Shown here: piece by piece, positions 52,158 through 60,111 of the stretch
Numbering within the stretch: the stretch's first letter is position 1
Layout: every line of letters begins with the position of its first letter
NCBI RefSeq assembly: GCF_023241715.1
Contig: NZ_JALQCW010000035.1
Span: 1-64,000 of the forward strand
Direction of reading: 5' to 3'
Source: Pseudomonas morbosilactucae
GTDB lineage: Bacteria; Pseudomonadota; Gammaproteobacteria; Pseudomonadales; Pseudomonadaceae
Length of the DNA stretch: 64,000 bases
Notes under the pieces: generated by a model
The model's input: the letters and a program-made list of their open reading frames with translations, nothing else
The model's database searches: none
Told to the model about the DNA's origin: nothing
Made by a program: the position numbers and the translations under genes

Positions 52158-53550
52158 GGCGCACCTCGAAGGTGTGGCCATCGGTGATCAACCACTGATG
52201 ATCAATCAACTCGACCAACAGCTTGGCGGTATGACGACTGCTCTTACGGGCAAAGCGGGGACCGTTGCGATTCAATTCACGAATACTGAAACGCTTCCAA
52301 TCTTTGACCTGTAGCCATCGCAGCAACCGGTCTGCCTCTTCCTTTACCCGACACACTGGCTCCTGCTCAGTCAGGCGCTGGATCTCGGTGAGGTAGTAGC
52401 CGACTAAAGCGGAGGCCCGTTGGATATGGTCGACCTCCACGACGCTGCTCTCCTCCACAACTGCAAGAATGCCGGCGACGCGCAGCAGGTTATCGGCGGC
52501 CTTTGATCCGCTGGGCCGTACGCTGGCCAGCTCGCCAAACTCCCCCAGTTGAGCTTCGATAGCATCATGCAAATCAATCCAGCGACAACGCGCCAGCTGA
52601 CTTAGGCTCAGCATTGACAGCTGCAAGGCACCGTCAGCGGAAAGTGACCACGGCTGATAAAACAGAGCCGAAAGGCGGTGATGATAGCGCTTTAGGGCGG
52701 CGTCTTTGGACAAGTCGACAGCCTGGTAGCTACGTTGCCCGGCTAGACTGGTGGGCCAGGTCATCAAGCAGCGCCCTAGAATGCCTTGTCCCTGCAGCAA
52801 CGGGTCACTGAGTAACTGCATGGCCAAGTACGGTTGCAGCATTAGGTGCAGGCTCAAGCGTCTGTCGTAGGCTCGCAAGCTTTCGCCAACCATGGAGCGC
52901 GCGCGATCTATCGGACTGCCATCCCAGAGTGACGACAAGGTCGTGACCGCTTTCAAACGATTATCCCGACTCATGGTGCTGCTACCGAGGAATTGTCCGC
53001 CTTCGTCACAGAACAACCCCATGCTGGGCAGGTCGTGACAGAGCCCTTTGATCAAGGCCTCGATCGTCGGGTCCGTGGTGATCAGCCTCGGGGCTGAAGG
53101 CTCCGCTTCGAGCGGTACGCTGTTTGTGGGAGCGGGATCGGCAGGGTTGATACGCTGCGCTTGTCGCTGTGCGGCACGGTACCGGGAGAGCTGTTCACGA
53201 TAGCGCTGCCACTGTTCACGCTCCCATAGCCGTGCTGGCAGCAAGGCACATCGATCTGTCGCCGTCTTGCGATCCCCTGACGCGGCGACGGTGATCAGGT
53301 ACAACGACAGGGGATAATGTCTCCCGTCGAGCTGTAAGCCCGCATGACCTTGGGTGGCCAGCGCCGAGGTGGCCAAGACCGATTGCGCGGCCAGCGCTTG
53401 GGGCACGCCGATGACCTCGGCCATACGCTCAACCGCAGGCCCAAGAATCCCACCCAGCGCCTGCACCGGATAAGGCTGGGCCACGGGATTCGACTCAACC
53501 AGCGGTCGAGGCGGTCGTGGTAGTTCAAGCTTCGGATCTAACTGCTGCAT
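52144..53550 (-). CDS. DUF3987 family P-loop ATPase (YfjI-like)
   Basis: 468-aa protein of the DUF3987/YfjI type found in prophages and islands; the family is thought to be helicase/primase-related, but its role is not established. Walker A-like AASGDRKTA (about residue 90) and Walker B-like MGLFCDEGGQFL (about 178) are visible. A C-terminal winged-helix-like segment (WKRFSIRELNRNGPRF) follows. GAGGAG upstream of the ATG. First gene of an overlapping four-gene block. Confidence 0.8.
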   Translation of the reverse strand: MQQLDPKLELPRPPRPLVESNPVAQPYPVQALGGILGPAVERMAEVIGVPQALAAQSVLATSALATQGHAGLQLDGRHYPLSLYLITVAASGDRKTATDRCALLPARLWEREQWQRYREQLSRYRAAQRQAQRINPADPAPTNSVPLEAEPSAPRLITTDPTIEALIKGLCHDLPSMGLFCDEGGQFLGSSTMSRDNRLKAVTTLSSLWDGSPIDRARSMVGESLRAYDRRLSLHLMLQPYLAMQLLSDPLLQGQGILGRCLMTWPTSLAGQRSYQAVDLSKDAALKRYHHRLSALFYQPWSLSADGALQLSMLSLSQLARCRWIDLHDAIEAQLGEFGELASVRPSGSKAADNLLRVAGILAVVEESSVVEVDHIQRASALVGYYLTEIQRLTEQEPVCRVKEEADRLLRWLQVKDWKRFSIRELNRNGPRFARKSSRHTAKLLVELIDHQWLITDGHTFEVRHVQS

Positions 53551-53709
53551 GGGCCCTCTCCTCGTTCATTGCTGGTTGTCCTCACGTAACTCCGCCACGG
53601 CTGTTGAGTGTTATCAGGGATCAAGGCCCCTGCGGCCTGTGAGGTGTTCACTGACGCGGAACGAACGGCTCCTTACGACCGGGAGCAAGGGCATGACCCC
53701 ATGAATCTG

Positions 53710-54228
53710 GCCTCCTTAGACGCATCCGAAGATGCGGGCGGGTGGAGGCTGTGCCGACTGACGAGTTCGGCACCTGGAGATCCTGAGCGGGAGAAGGCAA
53801 CAACATCGACACCTGGGGCATGCCTGACTGTCAGTCAGGTGCAGCCTTTCCATAGGCTGCGGCACCGATGCCTATGTCGTTGCGGATGGCGACGAATCGG
53901 ATTTGTCAGGCCGATTGTCACGAGGAGAGTTGCGGCAATGCCTTGTACGACGTGGCTTGCAGCAGTGGTAAGATCGCCCGTCTCTTTCCAGGAGAAAGAG
54001 ACGGGCGCGGTCTGGCGCAACGAAGTGTGCCGAAATGTGAGGTTGCTGCAGCGTAGCGAGGTAGGCACATCGTCTGCCGCAATGGGCAGATCAGTCGAGT
54101 AGGCATCCATCACTCTTGGAAAGTGACCGTGCGAGCCGCCGGACGCTAATCGCACTTCGGGGGAACCACCAAAAAGTGGCGTAGCCTTGAAGGTTCTGGC
54201 TACCTGGGCTGGTGCTGTCAACGACAGC
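53710..54228. ncRNA. Candidate large structured RNA (dense nested hairpins)
   Basis: No frame here looks like a real protein, yet perfect stems follow one another. GCCTCC/GGAGGC (53710-53715, 53744-53749) encloses CGCATC/GATGCG (53721-53736). GTGCCGA/TCGGCAC lies at 53751-53773. GGCAT/ATGCC (53817-53821, 53868-53872) encloses CCTGACT/AGTCAGG and GCAGCCT/AGGCTGC (53823-53860). A 13-bp stem occupies 53976-54006. TGTGCC/GGCACA is at 54026-54069 and TCTGCC/GGCAGA at 54073-54090. GTGCGA/TCGCAC is at 54129-54155, GTAGCC/GGCTAC at 54181-54203 and GCTGTC/GACAGC at 54214-54228. A multibranched fold is implied; strand not decided, though a T-run at 54242-54247 favours plus. Family unknown to me. Confidence 0.55.
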
Positions 54229-54233
54229 GATCC

Positions 54234-54417
54234 GTGCCCCATTTTTTATACCCACTCGAAAAGGCGGTCAAGCGTCACGGCCAATATGCTCAGAAAGTGG
54301 CGACTGTCGCCACTTCTGTCGCCACGCTCAAGGTCACGTTCTGCATGGGTTGTCGCCGCTGTCGCCGGTGTCGCCACCTCTCTAGCCATAGCCCTACGAC
54401 AAGCTCGACTCTGACGC
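54234..54417 (+). pseudogene. Frameshifted relative of the 117-aa protein gene
   Basis: From ATG 54234 the plus strand encodes KVATVATSVATLKV, and in the next frame GVATS preceded by VVAAVA and ending SLAIALRQARL then TGA. Joined, this mirrors the FVAASVATL..GVAAVAGVATT stretch of the 117-aa protein at 51804-52157. The DNA shares a 27-base run in opposite orientation. One frameshift near 54345 breaks it. The C-terminal half of the intact relative is missing. Confidence 0.45.
54296..54378 (+). repeat. GTCGCC repeat cluster with 27-bp inverted match at 52016-52042
   Basis: A 19-base palindrome AGTGGCGAC-T-GTCGCCACT (54296-54314), one further GTCGCCAC (54318-54325) and three tandem 9-mers GTCGCCGCT, GTCGCCGGT, GTCGCCACC (54352-54378). 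The exact reverse complement of the tandem triplet occurs at about 52016-52042 inside the 117-aa gene. Iteron-like in looks, but partly explained by two related genes. Confidence 0.7.
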
Positions 54418-55187
54418 TGAAACTGCGGTGTACTCGATAGAGATCGTGGGCATTTACTGGCGGGTAAAAGAAGGCGTGGCGCTAATCAAATTTGAAATGG
54501 GAGGATGGAACTAGGTGGCTTCGAGAAAAAGCGAGTGAACCCGCCGATCGGCGCGATCAAAGATCGCTTGATCGGAGGGTTTGGCGGGAAAAGAAAAGTC
54601 TCAAGCGTCAATTAGAGCCTCAAGCATCGAAACTGGTTGGTCGAGATGCAGTAGCTTCACGGAGATTAAGCAGCGTCTGCTGCAAGCGCAGCAGAAAACC
54701 GGCCTCGAACGCTTCTTGAAAGTCCCCAGGACAATGACGTTTTCAGTTCTGCGCCAGTGCCCACCACAACGGTAATGATGAGCCTTCGAGCCAGGTCTCA
54801 GCACACCGAACGCCATCCTTGATCGTCGGAGCGAACTCATCGCCCCAGGGGGTTTGGATCGCGGGCGAACCTTCAGCGGAGGGGACAGACAAGCCGCATA
54901 CCATTAGTCCCCAACTCATAAAACGGACGCAGATAGTCTCTCTGCCACAGCCGCGTACTGATTGCTTTGAACTGGCTGATTCCCACTGAGCTGAGTCGGA
55001 GCTGTTATCGATTTTTGGAGGTTTGTATCAATTCTTTGACGAATCTTACTGAAATCGAAAGGCGCGAACGGTTGTGCCAAAGAGTCCTGCACCATCAATA
55101 GTCGCGCTGCCTACAACGTAAATAAATTTCAAAGTACTGCAGTATTACGATATGTCTCAGCCACATATTTCGGTACGTGTGTCAGGC
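54415..55187. other. 773-base stretch without a convincing gene
   Basis: Only short frames with poor coding character. Inverted repeats remain common: CCGATC/GATCGG (54544-54575) enclosing GCGATC-AAA-GATCGC (54553-54567), and CTGCTGC-AAGC-GCAGCAG (54677-54694). Base composition drifts AT-richer near 55100-55180, just past the ribonuclease-like gene. I see no promoter or RNA I can name. Confidence 0.5.
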
Positions 55188-56408
55188 TCAGTACGGAATA
55201 TTCAACTGCAACTGGTGGATCTGCACCGACCTTGGGTGAACGATATGCTTTAAAACCCGGTTCTCTTGAACTGCCGGCTGCTCGGGGTAATCCGCAAAAT
55301 GATCATTGCTGATTACATAGGCGCCCGTGTCGAACTCGGCAGCAGCAAGCAATCCTTCATCGGCTTTAATTTCCGGGGGCATCACGATGACGTTAGCCTC
55401 GGGAAACATTTCCTTCAGCGCGAAGTCATCCAGCGATAGACGCTGGCGGATGCCTGGATCGAACATCAAGGTCACGTTGTAGCTTTTAGAAAGGTGCGGC
55501 ACCAGTGCCTTCAATGCGGCCAGACCAATGAAACGCCCCTTACCTTGCTCCATAGGTTCGTAGCAAAGGTTATTGCCATCGATTATCAGCGTCTTAATTT
55601 GCTTATCCAGCAGCCGAATGATGTCTTTCAGACGGGACTGTAGTTTATCGGCGTCACGTTGCAACTTGCGTTGTTCGCCGTTCAGTCTACTAAGGACGGC
55701 ACCTGGTCTACCATTTTGAAAACGAGCCTCGCAACGCTGGTGGATCATCGCTTTTTCGCGAGAGGTCATTGCACTACTCAACTCTCTTTCAAAGCCTTCA
55801 GCTTGAGCAATGTCACGCTCTATTTTGGCCAACTCACTGAGTGCACATTTCCATTTGCGCAGCACCTCGCCGGCCATCGACTCCCAATGCTCACTTGCAC
55901 GGCGGGTTTCTTCGATCTCGTCTTGCAATCGCGCCAACTCCTCACTCTTGCTCGCCATGGTCGCCTGGGCTTCAAGCGGATTCAGGCCACGATGGCGAAG
56001 AAGCGACTCGGTTAGCTTGCATACATCCTTTTCGTAGGCATCCAGCATGACTTGGTCATCGGCCGCAGATTGGCGGAGAGATTTAAGAAGGGATTCAAGC
56101 TCAGTACATTGTCGATGGGCAACGGTTTGTTCAGCCGACCGCCAGAAACTGGAGAAAAAGCCCCCCGCGATCTCCTTTAACTCGGCCAAGCGCTGCTGAG
56201 ATGACATAATCTTATGCTTGTGTTCAGCCAGGCGATTGCCGACCATCTGCACTGCACGTTTGGCGTGCCCCAGTTTGGTATTAGCGTCTTCAATATCGAA
56301 CGTGCTGAACCACTCCAGGTCGGACTTCCACCGACTGATGTCGTCGATCATCTGCACAGCTTGAAGTGTTTGCTGCGCCAGACGGGTAGCATGCTTGTTG
56401 GTGTACAT
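55188..56408 (-). CDS. Coiled-coil protein with C-terminal NYN (PIN-like) ribonuclease domain
   Basis: 406-aa protein. Residues about 35-265 are long charged helices with heptad character. The C-terminal domain starts at LIIDGNNLCYE (about 272), continues NVTLMFDPGIRQRLS and MPPEIKADEGLLAAAEFDTG, and reaches VISNDHFADYP (about 363). The D-G-N-N, D and S-N-D-x-F-x-D pattern is that of NYN/Zc3h12a-like metal-dependent RNases, so acidic catalytic residues appear intact. Last gene of the XRE-led operon. RNA cleavage is a family inference; target unknown. Confidence 0.75.
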   Translation of the reverse strand: MYTNKHATRLAQQTLQAVQMIDDISRWKSDLEWFSTFDIEDANTKLGHAKRAVQMVGNRLAEHKHKIMSSQQRLAELKEIAGGFFSSFWRSAEQTVAHRQCTELESLLKSLRQSAADDQVMLDAYEKDVCKLTESLLRHRGLNPLEAQATMASKSEELARLQDEIEETRRASEHWESMAGEVLRKWKCALSELAKIERDIAQAEGFERELSSAMTSREKAMIHQRCEARFQNGRPGAVLSRLNGEQRKLQRDADKLQSRLKDIIRLLDKQIKTLIIDGNNLCYEPMEQGKGRFIGLAALKALVPHLSKSYNVTLMFDPGIRQRLSLDDFALKEMFPEANVIVMPPEIKADEGLLAAAEFDTGAYVISNDHFADYPEQPAVQENRVLKHIVHPRSVQIHQLQLNIPY

Positions 56409-56456
56409 AACTCATCCCTTAATTGATTGTTTCGCCTGATGCACTTCTGATTGAGA

Positions 56457-56600
56457 TCAGAAAGCGGGGGGTGTCTTGCGCTGCCCTGCCCGGTAAACGG
56501 CCTTGCCTCCTAGTTGCAGCGCGACAACCATTGCAGCGCCGGCGGCGAAACAGATTGCATTGGTCAGTAAAAACTCAAGTGGTGAAATCGTAGGATTCAT
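56457..56600 (-). CDS. 47-aa single-span membrane peptide
   Basis: Short gene found by hand translation: MNPTISPLEFLLTNAICFAA then GAAMVVALQLGG and a basic tail KAVYRAGQRKTPPAF. One hydrophobic helix (about residues 8-30) with positive residues after it predicts a small inner-membrane protein. GGAG lies 9 bases before the ATG. It fits between the YaaW-like gene (37-base gap) and the NYN gene (48-base gap), in the same direction. Unrecognised family. Confidence 0.6.
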   Translation of the reverse strand: MNPTISPLEFLLTNAICFAAGAAMVVALQLGGKAVYRAGQRKTPPAF

Positions 56601-56637
56601 CAACGAATACTCCAGTTGCGATTGAACGAAAGCGCTT

Positions 56638-57447
56638 TTATCGGCTTGTCACCCGTGCACCGCAATTGCCACAGAACTTAGCGTCTGCCGTGAGTGGAAA
56701 GTGGCATTCTGAACAGGTTGGCTTAAGCAACATCTTCTGGCGCATGTGACCGATCTGAATGACACAGGGGACGGTTACCCGGTAGGCCGGGCTGGCGAGG
56801 TCGAAGGCAGTCCAGATCCCGGTGATCGCCCAACCGACGGGGCCTGTGAGAACTGCCAAACCTCTGCCCAGAGTCGCACCACCGGCGAAGACCACGCCCC
56901 GCCCCACAAGGCTGCTCATTGTTGCGCTCGCTACCATGGCAGAGAGGGAGTAAGCCGTGAGTCCGGAGGCACTCAGGCTGGCGATGAGCGTGGCGAGAGC
57001 GCTCGGCCCCATCCCGGCGCGGTATCCGGGTCCTACTGACTCGAAGAAGGTAGCTTTGTCTTCCTCGCTCATACGGCTGAGCGATTGCTCAATTACTTTC
57101 GCGATGATTGCCATCTCTAAATCGCCGCAACTGGCGGTGCTGATCTTGGCTACGCCAACATGGTTCGCAACGTCGCTGAGCATTTCTTTGTAGGGGACAC
57201 CGCTGCCCCCGCGGAAAAGGTTCATCAACGAGTTACCGCCAAAGCGTGTCAGCTCTTCTGCCACCAAGGCGCGCATGAATTCATTGACTTCGCCTTCCTT
57301 GCCTGCAACCAATTGTCCGCACACTGTTGAGGACAGAGAGACCCGCCCCTTGCCGTTGTCGGTGATGACGTCAATAAGTAGCCTGACATCATCTGCGCTT
57401 GAGCTCGTCAGCACATCTGCGAGGTCCGCATCGTGAATCAGTGCCAT
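56638..57447 (-). CDS. YaaW-like (UPF0174) protein with C-terminal zinc ribbon
   Basis: 269-aa protein. The N-terminal part aligns by eye with E. coli YaaW: LIDVITDNGKGRVSLSS, EELTRFGGNSLMNLFRGGSG, and the late motif SPAYRVTVPCVIQIGHMR. A hydrophobic Gly/Ala-rich middle (about 165-225) could insert in or lie on the membrane. Unlike YaaW it ends in a zinc ribbon, CSECHFPLTADAKFCGNCG. Start at MALIHDADLADVL with AGGAG upstream. 28 bases after the regulator gene. Function of the family is unknown. Confidence 0.75.
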   Translation of the reverse strand: MALIHDADLADVLTSSSADDVRLLIDVITDNGKGRVSLSSTVCGQLVAGKEGEVNEFMRALVAEELTRFGGNSLMNLFRGGSGVPYKEMLSDVANHVGVAKISTASCGDLEMAIIAKVIEQSLSRMSEEDKATFFESVGPGYRAGMGPSALATLIASLSASGLTAYSLSAMVASATMSSLVGRGVVFAGGATLGRGLAVLTGPVGWAITGIWTAFDLASPAYRVTVPCVIQIGHMRQKMLLKPTCSECHFPLTADAKFCGNCGARVTSR

Positions 57448-57475
57448 GCTAGAACTCCTTCTGAATTTGGATGAA

Positions 57476-58096
57476 TTAGTTTTCGATCTTCGGATCGTTC
57501 GGTGTTGCCCGGTTGGCCAGCGCGCCGGCAATAGCCGCTAGGGCAACTCGCTGGTTTGGACTTCGGACTTGCCGGAGTATCAATGCATCAAGGGTAAGGC
57601 AGTGCCGCCGACGCCATTCGTCTCTAGCATTTGCACGCGCTACTTCTGGCGAAGCACCAACCCCAATTGGTCGTGGATCAGGATGCATCTTTGACTCACG
57701 CAGCACCTTTTCCACCGGACTCTTGGCTTCTAGTAAACCGTTTTGCTGGAGTTTGCCGGCGGCGGGCAAATAGTGACCGATATCACCCAAAGCGTTACCA
57801 AGGGCTAACCAGTCCTGAGGACGCATGAGCAGGAATGCAGGCGGCACTCCCAGCACATCGGCAATGCGCTCAAGCGTATCGAGGTTTGGATTGGCGGCCG
57901 AGTCATCCTCTAGCGATTTGAGCGAGCGAAGTGTGCTTCGAGCAATCCCCGTCTCGGCTTGCAACCTGGTGGATGTGACTGGCCCTGGTAAGCCGCTGTC
58001 GCGCTGCTTACCTGCAACCGCCATCACCGCACTCAGATTCTCGCTAAAGAAGCGTCCAAGCGGCTTAGGTAGGTTTTCTGGTGACCGGCTGTCCAT
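57476..58096 (-). CDS. XRE-type helix-turn-helix regulator
   Basis: 206-aa protein with an HTH at about residues 40-92 (TRLQAETGIARSTLRSLKSL, DTLERIADVLGVPPAFLLM) and a C-terminal region of unknown fold rich in Arg/Ala. First gene of the minus-strand operon and divergent from the reductase gene. GGGAG lies before the ATG, inside a palindrome that may be its operator. Likely autoregulator and perhaps also controller of the divergent reductase. Confidence 0.8.
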   Translation of the reverse strand: MDSRSPENLPKPLGRFFSENLSAVMAVAGKQRDSGLPGPVTSTRLQAETGIARSTLRSLKSLEDDSAANPNLDTLERIADVLGVPPAFLLMRPQDWLALGNALGDIGHYLPAAGKLQQNGLLEAKSPVEKVLRESKMHPDPRPIGVGASPEVARANARDEWRRRHCLTLDALILRQVRSPNQRVALAAIAGALANRATPNDPKIEN

Positions 58097-58101
58097 GTTG
58101 A

Positions 58102-58125
58102 TCTCCCGTATTCGATGGCGGGAGA
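58102..58125 (-). promoter_or_regulatory. Palindrome at the XRE gene start
   Basis: Arms TCTCCCG (58102-58108) and CGGGAGA (58119-58125), 10-base spacing. The downstream arm is the gene's own ribosome site, so binding of a repressor or RNA pairing would block expression. Operator role is inferred. Confidence 0.5.
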
Positions 58126-58443
58126 TTACTCAAGAAGATGGGTAGTAGCCATCATTAGTGGAGCTCTAGCGATCCATAAATATAAAACTTGGAGCGCTTA
58201 CGCTCCAATAAAGATCGTGCCGTATTTAATACGTTCCCAGTCGATCGCTGGCGTCGATGGCAATACTGAGTAGATATTCTGTTCTTTCTCGCTGGAAATG
58301 GTTTTGCCGCTATGTGGGTCCGGCAGGGTGCTTTAGGCTCTGCACTTGAGGTATCTCCCGTTTTACCGATAACTTGTAGATTCTTATCCGCGCCGCCCCA
58401 CCCGGCTGCGCCCCATCAATCAAGATCAGAAGGAGTCGGGGCG
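58126..58443. other. Divergent control region, XRE operon and reductase
   Basis: 318 bases. Contains TGGAGCG-CTTA-CGCTCCA (about 58190-58207), a perfect 7-bp hairpin. I looked for a B12 box or NrdR boxes ahead of the reductase and saw no convincing match. Promoters are not clear. Confidence 0.45.
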
Positions 58444-60111
58444 GTGTCTTCAGCCCCGGTAGTAATCATGGACCAGACAAATCAGCCTGCACTTCAAGTT
58501 CAACCAGCATGGGCGGTCAACAACCCATACCTTGGGATTCTGGCACCGCGATTTTTCGCTGACGTGAACGCATGTGACTGGTCCGATCTACCACGGCGAG
58601 TGGTTCGGATGTTTGAAACAGTTGAGATGCAATACTCATCTGAAGCTGAAGCGAAAGCTCTGGGGATGAAACTGCATGCTTTGCTGCATGATGGGGCGTT
58701 CTTGCCCAACTCCCCCGTGATGATGAATAGTGAACACGAGAACAGCGCTAATCTATTCGCCTGCCATGTACTGGCTCCCCCCCTGAATACCAGCGCCATG
58801 AAAGTCGCCGGAAAGATCCACGACGGATGTGGCGGCATTGGCTACGACCTGACATCGGTCGACGATCCTGTGGCCATGACAATGTTCATTGAGCAGCAGA
58901 CAGCAATCCTCAATCCAACCCGTAAACGCAAAGCTCACAGCGCTGTAACTCTCCATGCCGACCATCCAATGGTGTCCTCTTTCATTGGCATGAGCAGTTC
59001 GCTGGAGATCACACACACTAACGTCGAACTCGACGGTGAGTTCTTCGCCGCGTTGCATCGCACAGACACTAAGGCCACTGCCACCTGGGACGCTGTCTGC
59101 TCATCAATCTACAGCACCGGTCGCCCCGCCATCGCATTCGGCGAGCATAAGTCCCTTCGCTCTCCAAATGGGGAACGTTTGATTCTGAACGTTTGCGGAG
59201 AGAGCTTGCTTCGCGAAAACGAGTCCTCACTGATCGGCTCACTGAACGCTTCGAGGTTCATCCACGCTGGTGTGTTCGATGAAAACCGCTTTCAAGAGGC
59301 TGTAAGCCTTGCAGTGCGTTGCCTGGATAACCTTCACGACATTCAGAATCACGCGTCTGAGGAGGTTGCTGAACGATGCAAGGAAAGTCGCAAGATCGGT
59401 CTGAGCGTCATGGGGTATGCAGACGCTTTGTTGCTGATGGGAAAACGCTACGGGACTGAGCAGGCACTGGAGTTCGCCTCACGCGTGATGGCACTGATGA
59501 AATCGGCTGCTCGGTCAACCAGTGAGCTCTTAGCAACCAACCGAGGCAGCTGCAGCCCTAAACTGTTGCACCCCGGCGAGCCGCTGCGCCGAAACGCTTC
59601 CCTGATGGCCATCGCTGCAAATGGGACTTTGAGCCTGATGGCAAACGTGTCTGGTGGAATCGAACCGGTTTTTAGCTATGTGCTTCGCCAGACTGTTGAG
59701 AACCGAGTAATTCACCAGCTCCAACCCACCCTCCGCCGCCTGCTTATAGGGCATGACTTAAGTGCTGCGGTGATTGATGAAATCACTAATCAGTTGATCA
59801 ATGGAGATGCCCCGTGTGAGATCGCTTTGATCCCAGCCGCAATACGGGAAACGATGATTCGTGCACATGACCTCACTCCAAGCGAACACATTCGCACCCA
59901 GGCTACGTTCCAATCGTTCATCGATGGGGGGATTTCAAAGACAATCAACCTGCCCTCCAGTAGCACTCTAGACGACATTGCAAAGGCTATTCTGAACGCC
60001 CGCGCAAGTGGTTGCGTTGGAATATCTCTTTATCGGGATGGGAGCATCAGCGGGCAACCTACACAGATGGCAAGCGCCAACGAGTCGACTTCAACAGTAG
60101 TCGCCGCTTGA
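58444..60111 (+). CDS. Shortened class II-like ribonucleotide reductase missing the second redox cysteine
   Basis: 555-aa relative of B12-dependent NrdJ reductases. Seen in order: FLPNSPVMMN, NLFACHVL (Cys107, first redox position), IHDGCGGIGYDL, LNVCGESLL (Asn249, thiyl Cys251, Glu253 retained), GLSVMGYADALLLMG, NGTLSLMANVSGGIEPVF, SKTINLPSSSTLDDI and SGCVGISLYRDGS. The cysteine 11 residues after the thiyl cysteine in NrdJ is Ser262 here, there is no C-terminal relay pair, and no ATP-cone. So radical chemistry could remain but the usual disulfide cannot form. GTG start chosen for its AAGGAG site; ATG 58468 is an alternative. Confidence 0.8.
   Translation: MSSAPVVIMDQTNQPALQVQPAWAVNNPYLGILAPRFFADVNACDWSDLPRRVVRMFETVEMQYSSEAEAKALGMKLHALLHDGAFLPNSPVMMNSEHENSANLFACHVLAPPLNTSAMKVAGKIHDGCGGIGYDLTSVDDPVAMTMFIEQQTAILNPTRKRKAHSAVTLHADHPMVSSFIGMSSSLEITHTNVELDGEFFAALHRTDTKATATWDAVCSSIYSTGRPAIAFGEHKSLRSPNGERLILNVCGESLLRENESSLIGSLNASRFIHAGVFDENRFQEAVSLAVRCLDNLHDIQNHASEEVAERCKESRKIGLSVMGYADALLLMGKRYGTEQALEFASRVMALMKSAARSTSELLATNRGSCSPKLLHPGEPLRRNASLMAIAANGTLSLMANVSGGIEPVFSYVLRQTVENRVIHQLQPTLRRLLIGHDLSAAVIDEITNQLINGDAPCEIALIPAAIRETMIRAHDLTPSEHIRTQATFQSFIDGGISKTINLPSSSTLDDIAKAILNARASGCVGISLYRDGSISGQPTQMASANESTSTVVAA

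Noticed and set aside
53835..54242. 135-codon minus-strand frame (and a 164-codon plus-strand frame at 53608-54102) in the hairpin region
   Set aside because: Both are Arg/Ser/His-rich with no family resemblance, lack good ribosome sites and run through perfect RNA-type stems; they look like by-products of a structured RNA.
53551..54300. Group II intron or retron
   Set aside because: No reverse transcriptase in the window and no domain V-like hairpin with the expected triad; flanking sequence gives no exon-like gene to be interrupted.
54296..54378. GTCGCC array as a replication origin with iterons
   Set aside because: Appealing, but no replication initiator gene was recognised nearby and the repeats are partly explained by two related coding sequences; kept as a repeat only.
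54492..54719. 75-codon plus-strand frame in the noncoding stretch
   Set aside because: Arg/Ser-rich composition, no family and a hairpin inside; not supported as a gene.
58126..58443. Cobalamin riboswitch or NrdR boxes before the B12-type reductase
   Set aside because: No B12-box-like or paired NrdR-box sequence found by eye.
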